Positions 47,472-60,513 of a stretch of 64,000 nucleotides of DNA are shown here, one piece after another; position 1 is the first letter of the stretch; each line of letters opens with the position of its first letter. The DNA is from Psilocybe azurescens (Eukaryota; Basidiomycota; Agaricomycetes; Agaricales; Agrocybaceae), in assembly GCA_023853785.1 (NCBI GenBank), contig JAJIRX010000584.1, forward strand, positions 62,001-126,000. Direction: 5' to 3'. Under the pieces are notes generated by a model that ran no database searches, was not told the DNA's origin, and saw only the letters and a list, made by a program, of their open reading frames with translations. A program made the translations under genes and the position numbers.

Positions 47472-50090
47472 ATGTCTACGCCACCCCTGCCTCAAGGCGC
47501 TGGCTATGCCGTTGTCCTGGGCCTCGGTTTTGCATTTGCTTTGTTCATGAACGTCATCACCTGGATCCAGGCCAGGTTTTCCAAATTCTCGCCTAACTCT
47601 GCCTCAGAATTTTCTGCAGCGAGTCGCTCCCTCAAAACAGGTCTCGTCGTGGCCGGAATTGTTAGTTCATGTGAGCTTTTGTTTTCTTTCCGTTCATTGT
47701 TTTTCAACTGACCTTGCACGTCAGGGACATGGAGTCTTACCCTCTTGCAGAGTGCAACTCAGTCGTACGATATGGGTGTTTCAGGAGGTTACTGGTTCGT
47801 CTACATTTTTTCTTTCCCGTATACATTCACTGTAACTGATTCTACCCCCTTGTTTAGGTATGCCGTCGGTGGCATGCTGCAGATCGCCGTTTTCTCCGTA
47901 ATTGCAAGCAAAGTCAAGATCAATGCCAATCGCGCCACAACATTCCCTGAGGTATGTCCGAAGTCTTAGAGGACGCGATCAACTTAGCTAACCACTCAAA
48001 CACGCTACAGGTCGCATACATCCGTTTCGGAACGGCAGGTCATCTGGCATTCCTTTGGTGCGGCATCGTCTGTAATGCCATCGTATCGGCATGCATCTTG
48101 GTCGGTGCAGGATCGGTCGTAACTGCATTAACTGGAATGAATCCATATGCATCTTTATTTTTGATTCCTGTAGGCGTTGCCTTTTATGTTGCAACTGGGT
48201 ACGTTCTCAATATCGATGACATTCATGTTCAACACTCATTGATAATTAAAGAGGATTGAGAGCGACCTTCATATCTGATGCCACACATACCTTCTTTCTG
48301 GTACTCATCCTCATAGGCTTCAGTTTCTAGTGCGTTTCCATCCTATACATGGACACAAATTCGTCTGACATTTGGTTATTTAGTATTTTTACTGGCTCTG
48401 ATGTTATCGGGAGCCCAAACAGGCTCTATGATCTCCTCGTACAAGCAGCAGAACAATTCCCAGTCGAAGGAAACTACCATGGGTCATATTTGACATACAG
48501 GTCAAGACCTGGAGCCATTTTTAGGGTCCAAGTCATCATTACAGGGTTTGGCCGAGTCACTTGTGACCAAGGTGTGTAAATTTCTACACCTGGTACCATA
48601 GACAACTACTTATGTTTCATCATTATCAGGATATTGGTCAAGAGCTATCACCTGCTATCACTTCTAATCCATCTACAACAGCACGTGCATACTTCCTTGG
48701 AGGTTTTGCCTGGTTCTCCATTCCTTTCTGTACAGGTACTGCTCTCGGATTAGGAGCGAGAGCGCTCACCGTGCTACCAGACTTTCCAAAGCTCTCGCCA
48801 TTCGATGTAGGCGCTGGACTTGCAGCTGTTGAATGTGTCTCCTACTTGATGGGCACCTTCGGGTCTGTCCTGATGCTCTTGCTCATCTTCCTGAGTGTTA
48901 CTTCGGTCAGTCTGTGTTCAACGTCGGTTTCTAAGAAATACTAATGCATTTATTTAGGCATTGAGCGCAGAGCTCATCGCAACGTCGACTCTGCTGTCCT
49001 ACGATGTTTACAGACATTACTTCAACCCCAAAGCGACGAGCCAACAGGTCGTAACTGCCTCGAGATACTTCATTGCATTCTGGGCAGTTTTCTCAGCTGC
49101 TCTAGGGTCAATCTTCTACTCCGTCGGCATTGTGAGTAGCAACGATTCCTCTACCTTGGTCTTTCGCTTACCCCTTATTGACAGAATCTCGGTTGGCTTT
49201 TCTACTTCCTGGGAGTATCAACTGCCTCCGGTGTCTTCCCCATTGCTTTGACGTTTATGTCAGTGGCATTCCTTGATCTTTCTGACCTTCCGTGTTACTG
49301 ATGGTTTACAATAGGTGGAAGGATCTTTCCAAAGCCGGTGTAGTGGCTGGATCTGTGGGTGGAATGGCCATTGCACTCACTGTGTGGTTGGTCACCGCCA
49401 AAGCCTATTTGGGTGCGATCACTGTTGAGACGCTAGGCCACCAGTGGGTTTCCTTCGCTGGAAATGTCGCTGCTATTGTCTCAGGGGGTATCCTCTCCAT
49501 CGGACTATCGCTTTGGCGTCCTGCGAACTTTGATTGAGAGAAGCTTCGGAGTATGGCTGTGGTTAAAGATAAAGACGACGAACTTTCACCCTCTCCCACT
49601 ACTACTCAATCGTCAAATGACTCTGTTCAAGACGACAAAACCGCCGAAGAGGAGAAGCAAATTGTGGACGTCGAGGCAGTCCCTGCTAAAAGATCAGGTG
49701 CAGAGGAAGATGGTCTAGACATCCCTGAACTCAACAGAACCTTCAAAATATACACCATCGCATTCTCTGCCCTTGCTTTCATTATCACTTTCGTGAGTTA
49801 AATTTGATCTTTCGTCCTATACAGACTATTTAAAATACTCTTTCAGTTGATTCCGGGACCGTTGGGGGTGCACCTTATATCTTTTCACGAACGTTCTTCA
49901 AAGCGTTTATCGGAATCATGTTTGTGAGTAATTCATAACCTCTCGATCTCTTTACTAGCCAACTTATTGTTGGTTTCAATAGATTTGGTTGTTCTTCACA
50001 TTTTACCTGGTCGCCATTCTTCCTATCATTGAATCAAGAAGAGCACTGATCAGAATCACTCGTGATATGTTTAGTCGCAAAAAAAAGTAA
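47472..50090 (+). CDS. DUR3: DUR3-like urea/polyamine:cation symporter (SSS family), apparently disrupted
   Basis: Membrane symporter of the sodium/solute family. Known DUR3 members import urea and polyamines with H+ or Na+. It starts MSTPPLPQGAGYAVVLGLGF and shows the family series SEFSAASRSLKTGL, WTWSLTLLQSATQSYDMGVS, TALTGMNPYASLFLIPVGVA and GLRATFISDATHT. It continues with VEGNYHGSYLTYRS, ARAYFLGGFAWFSIPF, ELIATSTLLSYDVYRHYF, and a C-terminal part ending RDMFSRKKK. About ten introns. Three defects: a 10-bp duplication at about 48651..48670 shifts the frame after YWSRAI; an in-frame TGA at 49535..49537 stands where relatives have Trp after FD; one base is missing in the G5 run at 49864..49868. 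Either these are errors or the gene is a recent pseudogene. Coding similarity is otherwise strong. Confidence 0.8.
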
Positions 50091-50604
50091 AACAACTGGC
50101 ACTGAGTGATAACCTTATTTTCATGATTAGTTACTACACATATCACTATAATATTTTTTGTAATTTCCTTTGGATTTCCCATTGGCATGTTTCTCAATTA
50201 AATTTCTAGACCACACTGTATACAGGCATCCACTGGCCACTGTGACACAACTAGCCTGTGTTACATTTCAATGGTAATTCTCACTTTTCACATCTATTTC
50301 TGCACCCATTGGCATGAATGTTTTTGTACATTGTAGCCACTACATATTTAGGTCTATAGATGCATAATAATTTATTTTTCTTCATGCTAGGTACAGGTAC
50401 AATTTTGACTGAAACTGCAGTGTAACATATCAAATTATGGTAAGTTGAAATTTATTTGAGATCTCTTAGGATTTTGGTGCTACATAGATGTGCAGTTTTG
50501 GCCTAGTAATATATGCATATTGACACTCTGTAGCAATTCGAGGTCCATGGTATGTGAGTGAGCATCAATGCAGGTCTTTAAAAAATTGTGAGAAATTCAA
50601 TGTT
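50091..50604. other. A/T-rich gene-free stretch
   Basis: Lower in G+C than the genes around it. A 12-bp word, CCCATTGGCATG, occurs twice (near 50178 and 50309). No gene or transposon protein was found. Confidence 0.4.
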
Positions 50605-50766
50605 TTGAGGCACATTCCATGTTGACAGAATGGTGTCTGGTGCTCTTCAAATCTCACTCCCAAGCCATTAAATTCAGTAGAGAGTGAGATTACAATGTGG
50701 GCAAGAGGTGGGAATGAGATTTGAAGAGCACCAGACACCATTCTGTCAACATGGAGTGTGCCTCAA
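50605..50766. repeat. Near-perfect inverted repeat, 58-nt arms, 46-nt spacer
   Basis: The left arm (50605..50662) is the reverse complement of the right arm (50709..50766) at 56 of 58 positions. Read as RNA from the plus strand, one of the two differences would still pair as G-U. It starts TTGAGGCACATTCCATG and ends with the complement. No target-site duplication is visible and there is no transposase nearby. It could be a foldback MITE or a small-RNA precursor. Confidence 0.85.
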
Positions 50767-51318
50767 GGCAGCCTTGTGACATCAGGCATACATTTGCTTT
50801 CTTTCGCACATATTTAGTACTAGTTTCGATAAGTCTGGGTGTAGCGGTCTGGGTTTCCGCTACTATATAAGTCCACGGCCGCCCCAGGAAACATGTACTG
50901 GAGTAACGGGTGTGACGATCTGAGAGCTGTAACGTCGAAGCCTGACTTGGTTCAGACTTATCTTGGGACAGATAGTCCAACGGTTGTGCCGTGTGCAATT
51001 CCGGCATGTTCCATTTTAGGCAGAAACGTTACACTGGGGCTGTGCTTCATGGTTTGTACTCGCTTGGTGAAACGCGTCATATTAAATGAATCATAACAAT
51101 CGCGCTCGAAGACCTGAACATCCCTGAATGTGCCTCCTCACTGTTCGCAGCTACGACCTGACCATCGGGTTATTCAACATCATAGATAAAGCCTCAAATA
51201 CATCTGGAAATTTATCGTGAACACCCAAACTTTCGTCCATCTCCGAACCTGACCTGAACAGACGTGGACTCGTTCTCAGTGATCCCCTAAGACTGCTCTG
51301 CCAGTAGCCTCTAGATTC
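50767..51318. promoter_or_regulatory. 5' region of VPS15
   Basis: 550 bp between the inverted repeat and the VPS15 start. TATATAAG near 50871 could be a TATA element. Nothing else is recognised. Confidence 0.3.
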
Positions 51319-54300
51319 ATGGGAAACGCACAATCAGGATCGGCGCTGACGCGCACTACTGTGGCACTAGACTCATTTGTTGCTGAGCTTGGAGGAGATA
51401 TCATTTTTGAGAAGAAGTGCGTCTATGGTCTCGCTAAGGTCATCGTTCTTTCATGACTCATTTGTGCTTTCAAGTTTGGGTTCAGCACGGTTCTTGAAGA
51501 CAGTCAAATGCCGTCACAGAAATGGCTACATGGTGGTCAAGATATTCATTAAACCTGACCCAGGAATGTCTTTGCGGTCACATCATCGACGGCTTAAGAG
51601 TAAGCGCCGAGCCTCAATGGGATGCATGGATTGCTAATGGCTCCTGTAGTGGATAAGGAGGCATTAGCTGACATCGCCAACATTTATAACTATCAAGCAT
51701 TTGTCGAAACTGAAAAGGCTGGTTATATCGTCAGACAGTGGCTTGCAAGCAGTCTTTATGATCGAATAAGGTTTGCTTCATTCACGCCTTCGTTCTTAGT
51801 CTTGTCTAATCCTGTGATAGCACACGGCCTTTTCTCAGCGTAGTCGAGAAGAAATGGATATCTTTTCAGCTTTTGAATGCGCTACGCGATGCTCGCAATA
51901 GAAAAATATCCCATGGGGACATAAAATCGGAGAACATCATGGTTACTTCCTGGAATTGGATCTATCTTACAGACTTCGCGTCGTACAAGCCAACCTATCT
52001 ACCACTGGACGACCCAGCCGACTTCTCATTCTTCTTTGACATGTCCGGGCGTCGAACATGCTATCTGGCACCCGAACGATTTTACACTCAGGCCAATAAC
52101 CCAGAAATCAGTGCCAAAAAGTCAAGAATCGCTATGGACGAGGTGGAGGGAAAGCGAGATGCGAAGGTCACAGAAGCGATGGATTGCTTCAGTGCTGGTT
52201 GTGTCATTGCAGAACTATTTCTAGAAGGGGCACCATTATTCACTCTGAGTCAACTCTTCAAGTACCGAGAAGGGGAATATAAGGTGGATGGACATCTTGC
52301 CGCTATTGAAGATGAGGGCGTGCAAGTGAGTACTTCCTCTTGTGAACGCTTATCTCACTTATCTTTGGCAGTAGAATCTCATAAAGCTTATGATTAATCT
52401 CGACCCGTCCGAGCGCCCAACATTCGACACTTTACTCCATACCTCAAGAGGGACCGTCTTCCCTGAATCATTTTATTCCTTTCTACACAACTATGTTTCC
52501 TCCATCAATGAACTATCGAGCGAGAACCTGGCCGTGAATAACCCGCCAGCGTCTGCATTGGGTCAATCGCCAATCCAACCGTCTCTATCAGGCACTGTGC
52601 GAACAAGTTCTTCTGGACCGCTCAATTCATCTGGGAATGAAGGAAAGGGGGACACATTGCCCAGTGATTCAGATCACCGTATAGAGAGGATCTGGGAAGA
52701 TTATGAAAGTATAGAGCCATATATTGTCCCAGAGGCTGACCCAAGTCTCGATACGGAACCGGGGCCTGAGTTTATGGCCAGTGTCAATACAGCCGTGAGG
52801 CCCTTCCAAGTAAGCTTCTTTTACCTTTGCTTGACATTTTATATCAATAGGCTGTTGTAGGACATACTTCCTGTCGAGCTTCACATTCCCAACCGCGATT
52901 CAAGTCTTCGTGGACCGTTGAATGGAAGGAATACTGCTGCCACTGAAGGTTAGTTCTCTCCTAGGCAATGCAGACATTTCTTTTAGCTAACGTTGAGATA
53001 GACGGCCCTGCGCTTATTATCCTGGCACTCGTAACCGCCAACATCCGCAATTGTAGCTTACCAAGCAACAAAGTCCGCGCTCTTGACGTCTTTCTTGCCT
53101 TGGCTTGCCACTTGACAGATGAAGCGAAGCTGGATCGCATGGTTCCTTATATTGTAGAATTGCTGCATGATGATGCGGCCCTTGTCCGTTCAGCGGCGCT
53201 ACGTACCTTGATGCAAACAGTAAGTCATATTTATTTCTCTCAGGATTGCAGAATGCTGATGTATACGGAAGCTTATGCTTGTTACTGTCATAACACCGTC
53301 CAATGTGTCCATTTTTCCAGAATACATCATTCCGCACATCAAGCATTTAGTCCAGGACTCCGAGGTCTCAGTGCGGTGCACATATGCACAGTGTATAGTT
53401 CAGCTCGCAGATACTGCAGTTCGTTACTTGGAGATGGGCCAAGCTCTCAAGGCGCATGGGGCCTTCCAATCGAGTGCTGAAGGGCATGAATACGAGAGTG
53501 CCAATTTTGAGGTTTGATTTTTTTTTCTGTTTCTACCTATTGCTGACTGTTGTTTTGTGCAGGTCTCTTATGATGCCAACATGCAAGAATTGCAAGGTCG
53601 TATACAAGAACATCTCTCTGCCCTTCTCATGGATCCCTCCAGCGTCGTCAAGCGTGCCGTGCTTCACGATATCTCGTCTCTATGCATTTTCCTTGGGAGA
53701 CAAAAAAACCAATGACGTTCTGCTGAGCCATATGATCACATACCTCAACGACAAGGATTGGCTTCTAAGATATGCATTCTTCGAAAGTATTGTGGACGTA
53801 GCTGCTTGCGCGGGTGGACGGAGTTTGGAAGAATACATACTGCCGCTCATGGTGCAAGCGCTTTCCGGTATGCTTGTCTCTAGCATCTGTTGAATTTCAC
53901 CTCAACTTGCCAATAGATGTCGAAGAATCTGTGGTGGCCAAAGTTCTAGGGGCTCTGACGAGTTTATGTGAATTGGGACTGTTCCAGAAAATGCGAATAT
54001 GGGAATTGATGAGTGCGACGTTGGGCTTTCTTTACCATCCAAATATCTGGATACGGCAAGGTAGGTATTGAAATGTTTAGGTGAACACCAGTCATTAATG
54101 ACTTTCGAAGGTGCGGCGGCCTTCATCACCTCTGCTGCCCAACATCTTCCACCCAGCGACATTTGGTGCATTTTGTACCCATCACTGAGGCATTTTTGAA
54201 GTCGGATGTGGAGAACATCAATGAACAAAGTCTTTTGAGTGCCATGAAGCCTCCAGTACGTATGCCATCCCTTTCTCAGCTAGAATACAATTGACTTGTA

Positions 54301-57112
54301 CAGTTGCCGAGACAAATTTTGGACGCTTCAGTTCAATGGGCCATGAAGGCAGACAAATCAGTGTTCTGGCGAGGACCTCGACGACCTACAAAGCAGCTGG
54401 AGTCACCCCGAGAAAGTGTGATATCCATCCGCAAAACTGGAAATAGCGGTATTGCAAGGAATAAATCAGACGAGTCCGCGACTTCATTGCTTCTCCAGAT
54501 CTCACACTAAACAATCATTCTTCAGGGATGAAGCTCACCTCACGAAGCTTCAGCAGTTAGGCATGACACCTAGTGACGAGAACAAGCTTCTTGCACTGAG
54601 GGATTACACTCTGAAGCTTGCAAATGCAACGTCAAGTTTCGCATCTCGGCTGACATACGAGCCTGACACCGGCAAGAGCCTGAAGGTAATCGGTAACATA
54701 GAGTTACAGAAATTAGGCGTGGTGCCACAGACTGTCTTCTTGAAAGCACGTAATAGCGATTTAGCCCCTCGCTCCTCTCGCGTCTTTTCAATTTCTTCAA
54801 GAAAGGCAAACACTGCGTCTTCGTCAAGAACCCCTTGCTGAGCCCTTCTCGACTTCATCGATTTTCTAGCGACAATGTTGCGAGTGGTGCGCCGTTTGAA
54901 GACCTGCGAAGACGACTGGCAACAATCAACGCTTCCGCTTCCTCTTTAAGTGTCGCTAATACCCCTCGCGATGCTCGCAGTACGCTCTCCCCAGCGGCCA
55001 ACTCTTCTTCAACGTCACTATCAGGCGGACCTAACCCATTGCCCGACCGCCCAGGAAGTCCTACAGAATCGATTGTTTCGACGGCAAATTCAGTGTCTTT
55101 ACGCCCAGCCAGCAGGCTCCAAGTTGGTAGTACAGACGGACAAAAGGCTGCCCCTGCGGTTGGATCATCGAAAACAAATGCTACTGGACTGTTGGAGGCT
55201 CACTTCAAGATTCGTTCTGAAGGGTCCCCTGACGAGTCAGGGCGGTCTTCACCTATGTCAATGTCTGCAACTTTACGTGCCCCTCGGCAAATACGCAACC
55301 CTTCATCATTGGCGATCTCAACATATGGTATTTAATAACACTTTTTTTTGCGTGAAATCGAGTCTCTGATTTTGTCACGATATAGACGGTCAAGAGCCTG
55401 GCATCAGTAACATGCTTGAAAATCTCTACCTGGATAACAATCGTGAGCTGCAACAAGACTTTGGTCCTAGGGTTCACGAGGGCCCCATTCGACGACGCAA
55501 CGTGACCCGTCCATCCTTCTCACGTGATGGCAACAAACGCGTCGAAGCCAATCTCATCGCCAATATTGCGTCTCATTCTGAAACCATTACCGGATTTGCT
55601 GTCTCGCCCGACCATTCATTCTTCGTTTCCTCGTCCGACGATAAAACCGTGAAAGTATGGGACACAGCGAGACTAGAACGGAACGTGACCAGCAAACCGA
55701 GGCATACATATGGCCAACATCACGCACGAGTCAAATGTGTATGCATTCTCGATGGCTTCCATTGTTTCGCTAGTGCTGCTGATGACGGGAGTCTTCATGT
55801 TGTCCGAGTTCATCTTACTCAGGGTGGGGCCCTACCCAAGTACAGCAAGTTGCAAGTTATAAGAGAACACAGAGTCGAAAATATCGGCGAATATATAACT
55901 TGCATGACGCATTATAGCACTGGTCAGTTCATGCATCCATGCCATTGTGAATAGCTTAACTTACATTCAAATCTAGATTCCGCGTCAATTCTTGTATACG
56001 CAACTACTCATTCAGTAATCACTATTCTGGATCTTCGGACGATGCGCATTTTGCAGACGATGGAAAATCCGAGGCATTATGGACCCATAACCTCTATGTG
56101 CATAGACCGAAAGCGAGCATGGATAATCGTTGGAACTTCAACAGGCGTCCTCACTCTCTGGGACAAGCGGTTCGGCCTTCTAATTCGCAGCTGGCATGCC
56201 GGAGTTGCAACGACTGGAAAATCCATCAGGATCCACCAGTGTGCGATTCATCCTTCAAAGGGACGAGGAAAATGGGTAATTGTTGCACTGGAGTCAGCCA
56301 AGAAGAGCGCAGATCGCACGTCTACCAGTTTGGTGGAAGTATGGGACATAGAGAACGCTGTCCTAGTGGAGACATTCGTGACGCGGACAGGATCTCCAGC
56401 AGACCCTGTGCCAGAACCACAGGATGTTGCAGGGACAGACGCAGAAATAGCACCTGCTGCAGCTATCGCCGCCCTTGTCCGCTCTCACCAAAACAGCGGA
56501 AACCTGGACGACCATTCACGGTCATCTCCAAGAGAAGAACTTCCTTACCCCCTGCACCAGATGTCCGAGCATTGGTGGTCGGCGCGGACTTTGGGGGATA
56601 TTCTACGATTCCCAGGTCTGAATTCGCCGAATTGGATTCGACTTCTGTCCGACCTACAAGCCGTGGGTTCGTGATCACAGGCTCAGATGACTGGAAAATC
56701 CGTCTCTGGGATTTAGGCAAATTTGATCGGACAGCCGTCCTAAGTGGGATTGAGAACGAGAGTGAAAGACCATCTTACAGGTAAAGTCCTTCTTTTATCC
56801 CGATATGCGATGCACTGTTACAGAAACTAAGCATATTTCTTATTTAGTACTTCAACTTCGACTGCGACTAACGGCGGTGCGACTTCTTTTGTTGAAACAT
56901 GGCCACGTTTGCCCGCCAGCAGCTCTGCGAATCGACCTCCTCAGCGGATCTCCTTAATAACGCACAGCCAGCAGAACCTTTTGAAGAATCATCAGGATGT
57001 CATAACCGCTCTAGCATGTATAGACTCGCCCTTCCGAGGGGGTATCATTAGTGGCGATCGCGCTGGCGTGATAAAGGTCTGGAGGGTCGACCAAGTCGAA
57101 CAAACCCCGTGA
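51319..57112 (+). CDS. VPS15: VPS15 protein kinase-like PI3K regulatory subunit
   Basis: Regulatory subunit of the class III PI3-kinase (with Vps34 and Beclin/Vps30) in autophagy and endosomal sorting. MGNAQSG at the start is a myristoylation signal. The kinase part reads [32 protein letters not shown] and [20 protein letters not shown], the catalytic loop [14 protein letters not shown], then [11 protein letters not shown] and [25 protein letters not shown]-type repeats follow ([40 protein letters not shown]). The C-terminal WD40 part reads [33 protein letters not shown] and [18 protein letters not shown], ending VDQVEQTP. At least ten introns. One base is missing in the C5 run at 56548..56552 and in the C4 run at 54765..54768. 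The join near 54440-54530 is not settled. Confidence 0.9.
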
Positions 57113-57298
57113 AGAAGTGGCACCGTATACCCATTTTTCTCTTTAACTTAGTGTACGATCACCGGGCGATAGAGTTAATTATAATCTCATTCAATTTACA
57201 CGGTTTTTTTACCTTGGCATCTCTGTCTCTAAGTAAGCACAACCACCAACAACATTCGTCGACAATAAATAAATGCTGCGGAACGATGTTTGCCCTTT

Positions 57299-60200
57299 TT
57301 ACACGAGTTTGTTCTCGAGGCTCCGCGTCTTCTTCAATGCCACGAATTGCTGGACGACGGTGTCAAGGGCGACCATCTCGCCCTTTGCCTTTGTACCGAC
57401 ATCGTCACGGTTTCGAACATTGACAGAGCGCGCGTCGAGTTCCTCTTGGCCAACGACTGCGGGGAGTGAAATCAAAAAGTCAGTCACAGCCACTGCACGG
57501 ATAACGTAGCCGAGCGCATCGAAGCGGAAACGTACCTAGTATGAAGTTGTACTGCGCGATCTCTCCGTTCCTGATCTTCTTGGGCAGTGTGTTCTCGCCG
57601 TTATCCACGTCAGCAAAAAGACCAAACGACGAAAGACGGTCTGTGATTTCCGCTGCGTATTCTTTCTGTTGACAGTCAAAACACAAATATTGTCAGGCAT
57701 AGCTCTCTCTTTGCGCAAACTCAAAACATGAATAACGCACGTAAGGGGCAGCGACAGGGATCACCAAAACCTGTCTGGGAGATATCCAGAAAGGCCTGCA
57801 TAATGGTTTTTATTAGCTTTACTATGAAACCAAATATCAAGAACACCATTGTCAGCCGTACCATTTGCCTGCAAAGTGTTCCGTGATGATAGCAATGAAA
57901 CGCTCGAGACTTCCGAGGATAGCACGGTGGATAATAACTGGGCGGGGCATGACAGATTCATCGGAGGAGCGGTATCTCAGGTTGAAGCGCTCTGGCAGTT
58001 GGAAATCAAGCTGGATGGTAGCGCATTGGAAGGAGCGACGCAGAGCATCCCGAATCGTGATATCAATCTTGGGGCCGTAGAATGCACCGTCTCCTGGGTT
58101 GAGCTCCCACTTTCCGGGATAGTGTTTGTTGAGCGCTTGCGTGAGTTGCTAAAAGCGGTAGCAAGTAGGATGAGTCAAAGGAGTTGCATATACGCCATCT
58201 AAATAAAAGAAAGGATGAACATACATCCTCGGCAGCGTTCCAGGTCTCAATCTCTCCAAGATAATTATCGGGGCGAGTAGAGAGCTCTAGATGAAACTCG
58301 AATCCGAAAAGACCATAGATGTGCTGCATGAAATCAAACAATGCGGTGATCTCATCCTCGAGCTATAAAAAGAATGGATGGATCAGCCAGCCCATCGGAG
58401 AAAATAGGAACAAAAATAGACAAAGTATGTTTGTAAGCCATTTTTTGTTTTTCGTGGCAGGGTAAAGGCACATACCTGCGAAGGCATACAAAAACGTGGG
58501 TATCATCCTGCACGAATCTCCTGACGCGAGTTAACCCGGTCAAGGCTCCGCTGGCCTCGTTTCTGTGGATGATTCCGAATTCTGCCATGCGAATAGGCAG
58601 TTCTTTGTAGCTTCGGTCTCGGGAGTCGAAAATTAAACAATGACCGGGGCAATTCATCGGCTTTAGAGCCCATTTCTCCTTTTCAACATCAAGGACGAAC
58701 ATGTCGTCCCTATAATTCTGCCAGTGACCCGAAGTCTCCCACAATTTGCTGTTATACATGTTTGGTGAAATGACTGCGAATTGAGCGAAGTTAACATCAG
58801 TTTGTATAGAGATATCTAATGTGCATTACCTTCTTGGTAGCCACGTTTGAAGTATTCTCCCTACAATACAGATCAATACTTTGACACAGACGATATAGAA
58901 GAAAGAGTCTGACTCGCATGAGCTCAACCAAAGAGTTGTATATGCGCGTTCCATGAGGAAGGAAGAAACAGCTCCCAGGACTCAAGTCGTTGAAGAAGAA
59001 CAACTCCTGGTCCTTGCCAATCTTGCGATGGTCGCGTTTGGCAGCTTCGGCGAGGAAAACCTTGTAGTCGGCCAACTGCTTCTTATCCGGGAACGAGATT
59101 CCGTAAATACGCTGCAGAGAATCGTTGGTGTTGTCTCCTAGGAAATATGAGGCCGAGTTCTAGTTTGCAATATTAAGATGGCTGTTTGACTTTATAGAGA
59201 TGTTCAGAAAACCCACCTTGGTGACCATGAAGGCCTTAATCTTGCCGGTGTGGGGAATATGGGGTCCAACACAGAGATCGACCATAGGGCCGCAGCGGTA
59301 GACCGTCGTAGAGGTGCCGTCGGGGACCTTGGTCTCGATAAGATACTTCTTGTATTTGTTATACTAGTTGGTGTCCGATGGTAAATTAGCCCATTCAATC
59401 CACAAGAAGGGGTGATTGCTCACGTTGAACATCTCCAAGAGTTTCTCTTTCGACACGACCAACCTTTCAAACTTCTGCTTCTCCTTGATCGCACTTTCGG
59501 AAACTTTCTCGAGTGCAGGATAGTCTGCGTTGGTGACTGGTCTAAGGAATGGTAAATAGCATGCGCTGGATTTGCGGAAATAAAAATACATACCGCTCGT
59601 CAATGGCCATTTCATAGAAGAAACCATCGTCCGTGGGGGACCTAAGCAAAGGTGGCAGCCATAATGACGCTCGGCAGCTTCACCAAGGACGTGTGCGGAA
59701 GAATGCCAGAAGACCTTCTTTCCTGTTAAAAAAAAAGGTGTAAATACACGATACGCGTCGAATCTTTTTATCGTGCATACCTTCAGGATGTTCAAAGTCC
59801 AATAGCTCAAGTTTACATGACTTCTCGAGGGGTCTTTCCAAATCCCAGAGAACACCGTCAACCTAAAGTAGGGTGTAAAAACAGGATGTACATATGATGA
59901 GTAAACTCCTCGTACCTTGGCAATTACGATGCGTTCAGACAAGCTTTTAGAAACCTCCTTTGCAACATCCATCGGGCTCGTCTCCCAGCTCGTTGCCTTT
60001 CGCTCAGAACCATCAGGCATAGTGACCGCGATCTCTTCTCTAGGCTGCGCTATTCCATCCAAATCCCGTCAACACACAATTATCACAATCCGATGTTATG
60101 ACTTATACCTGCTACAAAGGCATCATATTCAGCCTTCAACTCGTCGAAGATTTTGATACGATGGTCGAAGAACTCAGGGCGGGGTTGCAGCTATAGATCG

Positions 60201-60513
60201 GCCGAGTTTCAACACACGTATCATCAATCACACCCTCGCAACTCACCTCCAAAGGGAACCCAGATGCAGCAGCTGCGGCCTTTGGCTTTTTATCTTTCGG
60301 TTTCTTTGCAGGCTCATCAGACGCATGGGGACTGTCCAAAGCTGGGATCTGCACCGGCTGCGACGTAGATCCTATGGGATGGGCCATACTCAGGAATCTC
60401 TTGTTGGCTGTAGTGCGATGAGAGGGGGCAGTACGTGGCAAGACGATAATGCGACGCGGTTTATTCGAGAAAGATACGGCTGAATTCGAATTCTGCTCAG
60501 AGCGAGCATCCAA
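57299..60513 (-). CDS. THS1: Threonyl-tRNA synthetase
   Basis: Charges tRNA-Thr. A TGS domain ([20 protein letters not shown]) is followed by the editing domain ([18 protein letters not shown], with the H-x-x-x-H) and [17 protein letters not shown]. The class II core follows ([30 protein letters not shown] with the zinc Cys, [20 protein letters not shown]), then [11 protein letters not shown], and an anticodon-binding domain ending [14 protein letters not shown]. More than ten introns. Two in-frame starts are possible: 60513 with a basic 42-residue extension, and 60387 (MAHPIGST). The longer form could carry a mitochondrial presequence. One base is missing in the G5 run at 59635..59639 (so [18 protein letters not shown] reads through). 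The gene is convergent with VPS15, only 186 bp between the stops. Confidence 0.93.

Noticed and set aside
50170..50325. Twice-occurring CCCATTGGCATG
   Set aside because: Too short and only two copies; chance repeat cannot be excluded.
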